Positions 5,422-8,026 of a stretch of 8,026 nucleotides of DNA are shown here, piece by piece. Within the stretch, counting starts at the first letter, position 1. Each line of letters opens with the position of its first letter. Position numbers and translations under genes: made by a program. This stretch comes from DAONLM01 sp035406685 (GTDB lineage: Bacteria; Spirochaetota; GWE2-31-10; MWDO01): assembly GCA_035406685.1 (NCBI GenBank), contig DAONLM010000141.1:1-8026 (forward strand). The letters are read 5' to 3'. A model generated the notes under the pieces. That model was not told the DNA's origin. It saw only the letters and a program-made list of their open reading frames with translations, and did no database searches.

Positions 5422-6165
5422 TTACTTTCTTTTAATATAAAAAATATATTCAAGATTGCCTTTTGTTCCTTTTATTTCTGACTCGACAACGCCAGAAATT
5501 TCAAGATTCATATTTAAAATCTCTTCTTTTACAGCCTCTATTATCTTATCTCTATCTTCAGCATTAACAACCCCTCTAAAATCAGATGAAAGACTAAGGA
5601 TTTCTCTATATCTCTTAAATTCAAATTGAGGTTTAATTAAAACAATCAAATCTTTAATATCAAGATTTAAAAAAATATGTTCTATAATAGGAATACTGGA
5701 AGTAAAACTAACATCCATTACCGCGAACTCAACATTTTCAGGAAAATCGGTTTTCACAAGAGATTGAATTACTCTATTTTCTATTACAACTACTTTTGGA
5801 TTTATCCGTAAGAAATAATCAATCTGATTTTTTCCACAATCTACAGCATAGACTCTTTTTGCCCCTTTTTGAAGAAGGACCTCTGTAAATCCACCAGTAG
5901 AACTTCCTATATCAATTGTAATCTTATCTTTTACATTTATATCAAAATGTTTAAAAGCAGTAAGAAGTTTATATGCTCCTCTTGAAACATATCTTTTTTT
6001 TTCTTTTATTCTGATATTATCTGTATCTTTTATGTGATAATAAGGGGATGTGATTACTTTATCATTTATTAATACCCTACCAGCCATTATAAAAGCCATT
6101 GCTTCTTTTTCAGAATAGCCATAATTATTGATTAAAAATTCTACTAATTTTATTTTTTTCTTCAT
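5422..6165 (-). CDS. tlyA: TlyA family rRNA methyltransferase (hemolysin A family)
   Basis: A 247-residue cytoplasmic protein, normal length for the family. Residues 1-55 are an S4 RNA-binding domain (LVEFLINNYG, AGRVLIND). The rest is an FtsJ/RrmJ-type Rossmann methyltransferase. The S-adenosylmethionine site is DIGSSTGGFTEVLLQKGA (85-102), followed by VYAVDCGKNQ. The catalytic Lys-Asp-Lys-Glu tetrad appears complete: Lys66 (in SRGAYKL), Asp151 (in MDVSF), Lys178 (in LIKPQFE) and Glu239 (in GNLEY). Known TlyA proteins 2'-O-methylate cytidines in 16S and/or 23S rRNA, which affects sensitivity to capreomycin. Haemolytic activity has been reported for some members, notably in Brachyspira, but is not predictable from sequence. 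It is the last gene of the operon. Its ATG overlaps the TGA of the upstream gene (ATGA at 6162-6165) and lacks its own clear Shine-Dalgarno sequence, so translation is probably coupled. No intrinsic terminator is evident after it. Confidence 0.93.
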   Translation of the reverse strand: MKKKIKLVEFLINNYGYSEKEAMAFIMAGRVLINDKVITSPYYHIKDTDNIRIKEKKRYVSRGAYKLLTAFKHFDINVKDKITIDIGSSTGGFTEVLLQKGAKRVYAVDCGKNQIDYFLRINPKVVVIENRVIQSLVKTDFPENVEFAVMDVSFTSSIPIIEHIFLNLDIKDLIVLIKPQFEFKRYREILSLSSDFRGVVNAEDRDKIIEAVKEEILNMNLEISGVVESEIKGTKGNLEYIFYIKRK

Positions 6166-7031
6166 TTATCACGATTAATAAGAAAATCTAAAAATTCGAA
6201 AAAAAATTCTTTATTTGAAGGAAGTTTTTCAATAATATTAGAAGCCATATTCTTATATTTTAAAAGAAGTTCTTTTGCTTTTTCTATACCAAACAAATTA
6301 ACTATACAGGATTTTTTATTCTTTTGATCACTATCAACTGGTTTACCCATAGCCTCCTCTTTTCCTTCTACATCAAGAATATCATCTTTTATTTGAAAAA
6401 TAAATCCCAATACTTCCCCAAGAAATTCTATAACTTTTAAATCATTATTACTTGCTCCCCCATTTATGGCCCCTAAAAGCATTGAAAGTTCTATTAAATT
6501 TGCTGTTTTATGTTTATTAATTCTATTTATATCATTAAGATCTAAATTACTATCAGAATATATATCAAGATATTGCCCTAAAATCATCCCTTTTTCGCCA
6601 CTTTTATCATAGATTAAATAAAGAATCTCATTCAATTTATTAATTTTAGAATATTGAGAAAGCATTCCAAATGCTTTTGTTAAAAGAGCATCTCCTATGA
6701 GTAAAGCATAAGCCTCATCCTTTACAACATGAAGGGTCTTTAATCCTCTTCTTAATTCATCATTATCCATGCAAGGTAGATCATCGTGAACCAAGGAATA
6801 AGTGTGAATTAATTCAACAGTTGCAGCAAGTATATAAGAATCATTATCTATTTCTTTGAATATTTTGTTTGTCTCAAGCAAAAGTAGGGGACGGACTCTC
6901 TTACATGGGGCAAAAGTAATGTAATTCATACCCCATTCGAGTGATAAATAGGAAGAATCTTCATAATATAATAAATCATATAATATTTTTTCAATATTAA
7001 GTTCGGAAATTTTTCTATCTACAATATTCAT
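6162..7031 (-). CDS. ispA: Short-chain polyprenyl diphosphate synthase (farnesyl/geranylgeranyl type)
   Basis: A 289-residue cytoplasmic prenyltransferase that condenses isopentenyl diphosphate with allylic diphosphates. All family landmarks are present: the CKRVRPLLL substrate-binding segment (43-51), the first Asp-rich motif DDLPCMDND (83-91) with RRG just after it, GQYLDI at 152-157, the KTA triplet at 175-177, and the second Asp-rich motif DDILD (216-220). The first motif has four residues between its Asp pair and the next Asp, and HTYSLVH precedes it. This closely matches bacterial farnesyl diphosphate synthases such as E. coli IspA, but a geranylgeranyl product cannot be excluded. The usual Gly before KRxRP is replaced by Cys43. 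It is the second gene of the operon. The ATG at 7031 has AGGA (7041-7038) six bases upstream, 20 bases after the stop of the phosphodiesterase gene. In many bacteria ispA and tlyA homologues are neighbours, as here. Confidence 0.93.
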   Translation of the reverse strand: MNIVDRKISELNIEKILYDLLYYEDSSYLSLEWGMNYITFAPCKRVRPLLLLETNKIFKEIDNDSYILAATVELIHTYSLVHDDLPCMDNDELRRGLKTLHVVKDEAYALLIGDALLTKAFGMLSQYSKINKLNEILYLIYDKSGEKGMILGQYLDIYSDSNLDLNDINRINKHKTANLIELSMLLGAINGGASNNDLKVIEFLGEVLGFIFQIKDDILDVEGKEEAMGKPVDSDQKNKKSCIVNLFGIEKAKELLLKYKNMASNIIEKLPSNKEFFFEFLDFLINRDK

Positions 7032-7037
7032 ACAATA

Positions 7038-7041
7038 TCCT
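7038..7041 (-). promoter_or_regulatory. Ribosome binding site of the polyprenyl synthase gene
   Basis: AGGA on the minus strand, six bases before the ATG at 7031 and inside the 20-base gap after the upstream stop codon. It supports the chosen start and translation within one operon mRNA. Confidence 0.65.
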
Positions 7042-7051
7042 AATTGTAATG

Positions 7052-7831
7052 TTATATAGAGAATCTTTTTATTTCAACTGTTTTAAAACTAACTTTATCA
7101 ATACCTGCTATAATTCCTTGCATTTTACAATTTTCCTTAGAAGGAATAAATGGAGCCATTGACTGATTTATAATTTTTTCTAATACATTATTTTTTTCCA
7201 TACCTATTATACTATCGAGTCCCCCACACATTCCTATATCTGTAATATATCCGGTCCCCTTTGGTAAAATTGTTTCATCAGCAGTCTGAGTATGAGTGTG
7301 TGTCCCTGCTACTAAAGAAACTCTTCCATCAAAATCCATTGCGAGTGTTATTTTCTCTGGATTATATTCTGCATGAAAATCAACAACTACTATTTCACAG
7401 TTTTTTAATTCATTTCTTAAAAGTTTATTTAAAGTCTGAAAGGGACAATCTATTGGTATCATATTGTATCTGCCCATAAGATTTACTACACCAATATTTA
7501 TATCTCCTACTTTTCTTATGCAATATCCCTTCCCTTCTACCTCTGGATAATTAGCAGGCCTTAATAATATATCATAAGTCGTTAATAATTTAGCAGCATC
7601 ATTATTTGACCAGATATGATTCCCAGAAGTTATTACATTTACCCCAGAGTTTATAAGGTTTATAATTATCTGTTCTGTAATCCCAAAGCCATTATCAGCA
7701 TTTTCTCCATTAGCAATAATAAAATCTATTTTTTCTTTATTTCTTAAGGAATTTAACTTTAAGAAAACTTCTTCTACGCCGGGTTGTCCGACAAGATCAC
7801 CCAACATCGCTATTTTTATAGTATTATTCAA
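7052..7831 (-). CDS. ymdB: YmdB family metallophosphoesterase (cyclic nucleotide phosphodiesterase)
   Basis: A 259-residue cytoplasmic enzyme of the TIGR00282/YmdB family, close to the usual length. The di-metal site ligands known from Bacillus subtilis YmdB all have counterparts: Asp12 (GDLVGQPG), Glu43-Asn44 (NGENADNGFG), Asn71-His72 (SGNHIW), His153 (DFHAE), and His178 and His180 (GTHTHTQT). The family signature TDIGMCGG follows at 197-204. In B. subtilis the protein hydrolyses 2',3'-cyclic nucleotides and influences biofilm and motility genes; whether it does so here is inference. The start codon is TTG at 7831-7829, supported by AGGA seven bases upstream and by the conserved strand IKIAMLGD directly after. 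The first in-frame ATG (Met9) would cut into that strand. It is the first gene of the three-gene operon. In Firmicutes it usually follows the RNase Y gene; the short tail visible upstream does not let me identify that neighbour. Confidence 0.92.
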   Translation of the reverse strand: MNNTIKIAMLGDLVGQPGVEEVFLKLNSLRNKEKIDFIIANGENADNGFGITEQIIINLINSGVNVITSGNHIWSNNDAAKLLTTYDILLRPANYPEVEGKGYCIRKVGDINIGVVNLMGRYNMIPIDCPFQTLNKLLRNELKNCEIVVVDFHAEYNPEKITLAMDFDGRVSLVAGTHTHTQTADETILPKGTGYITDIGMCGGLDSIIGMEKNNVLEKIINQSMAPFIPSKENCKMQGIIAGIDKVSFKTVEIKRFSI

Positions 7832-7838
7832 AATATAT

Positions 7839-7842
7839 TCCT
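7839..7842 (-). promoter_or_regulatory. Ribosome binding site deciding the TTG start of ymdB
   Basis: AGGA on the minus strand lies seven bases before TTG 7831-7829. No comparable site precedes the first in-frame ATG eight codons further in. Confidence 0.65.
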
Positions 7843-7861
7843 AAAATAAAATTTTTAATAA

Positions 7862-7890
7862 AATATAGCAAAAAGTTTTTAAATAGTAAA
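7862..7890 (-). promoter_or_regulatory. Candidate promoter of the ymdB-ispA-tlyA operon
   Basis: On the minus strand TTTACT (7890-7885, four of six) and TATATT (7867-7862, five of six) are 17 bases apart. Transcription would start near 7855, leaving a leader of about 24 bases that carries the AGGA ribosome binding site. The promoter lies in the 73-base gap after the upstream partial gene, so the operon can have its own promoter even if read-through also occurs. Confidence 0.45.
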
Positions 7891-7904
7891 TAGTAATTTT
7901 TATT

Positions 7905-8026
7905 TCATATCAAAAATTCCAGTAATAGAGGCAATCTATCAAGAAATTCAAAATTTTTATTCTTAAAATAAAAAACTCCACAAAAAATATAATTTTCTAA
8001 TGCTTCATGTATGTTATTTTTCTTTA
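7905..8026 (-). CDS. C-terminal end of an unidentified gene (partial)
   Basis: A minus-strand frame enters from the right edge and ends at TGA 7907-7905, giving 39 complete codons. The peptide contains NNIHEALENYIFCGVFYF and ends in a Leu-rich segment LDRLPLLLEFLI. The mix of residues and codons resembles the neighbouring genes. The gene points the same way as the operon and ends 73 bases before ymdB, so it could be co-transcribed. The part seen is too short to assign a family, and chance openness over 39 codons cannot be fully excluded. Confidence 0.45.
   Translation of the reverse strand, partial: KKNNIHEALENYIFCGVFYFKNKNFEFLDRLPLLLEFLI

Noticed and set aside
6886..6897. AGGGGACGGACT, resembling the GGGACAGAC repeat
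   Set aside because: It lies inside the polyprenyl synthase gene and encodes the conserved RVRP segment, so the similarity is explained by protein coding.

Overview
The window is very AT-rich and bacterial. Several traits point towards a spirochaete or a similarly low-GC lineage. There is a hybrid histidine kinase with a 7TMR-DISM sensor (a family abundant in spirochaetes), a lipoprotein with a relaxed lipobox ending in Phe-Ser-Cys, and a TlyA-type rRNA methyltransferase. This placement is inferred from gene content, not from a marker gene.

Layout. Bases 1-304 are the 3' end of an unrecognised gene whose G-rich codons set it apart from its neighbours. Bases 305-999 hold no convincing gene. 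They do hold a perfect consensus promoter (405-433) with no gene behind it, a perfect 12-bp palindrome (723-734) and a possible decayed coding frame (676-861). Bases 1000-1758 (+) encode a receiver-PAS protein. Its 3' end overlaps by 11 bp the 3' end of an opposing lipoprotein gene (1748-2548, -). The lipoprotein gene and the large hybrid histidine kinase gene (2725-5223, +) diverge from a 176-bp, almost pure A/T spacer. Each has a near-consensus promoter so close to its start codon that the mRNAs should be nearly leaderless. Bases 5224-5421 hold two exact copies of a 12-bp motif, 100 bp apart.

Bases 5422-7831 (-) form a compact housekeeping operon in the order ymdB-like phosphodiesterase, polyprenyl diphosphate synthase (ispA-like), tlyA. 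The spacing is 20 bp and then a 4-bp ATGA overlap, and a plausible promoter lies upstream at 7862-7890. The last 122 bases hold the C-terminal end of another minus-strand gene.

The left half therefore carries signalling and surface genes: a receiver-PAS protein, a lipoprotein and a membrane kinase. None of the signalling proteins here has a DNA-binding output domain, so their downstream targets lie elsewhere. The right half is a conserved operon for cyclic-nucleotide turnover, isoprenoid chain synthesis and rRNA modification. I see no complete mobile element, CRISPR array, tRNA or rRNA. I did not find a clearly new multi-gene system. The most unusual signals are in the non-coding stretches.
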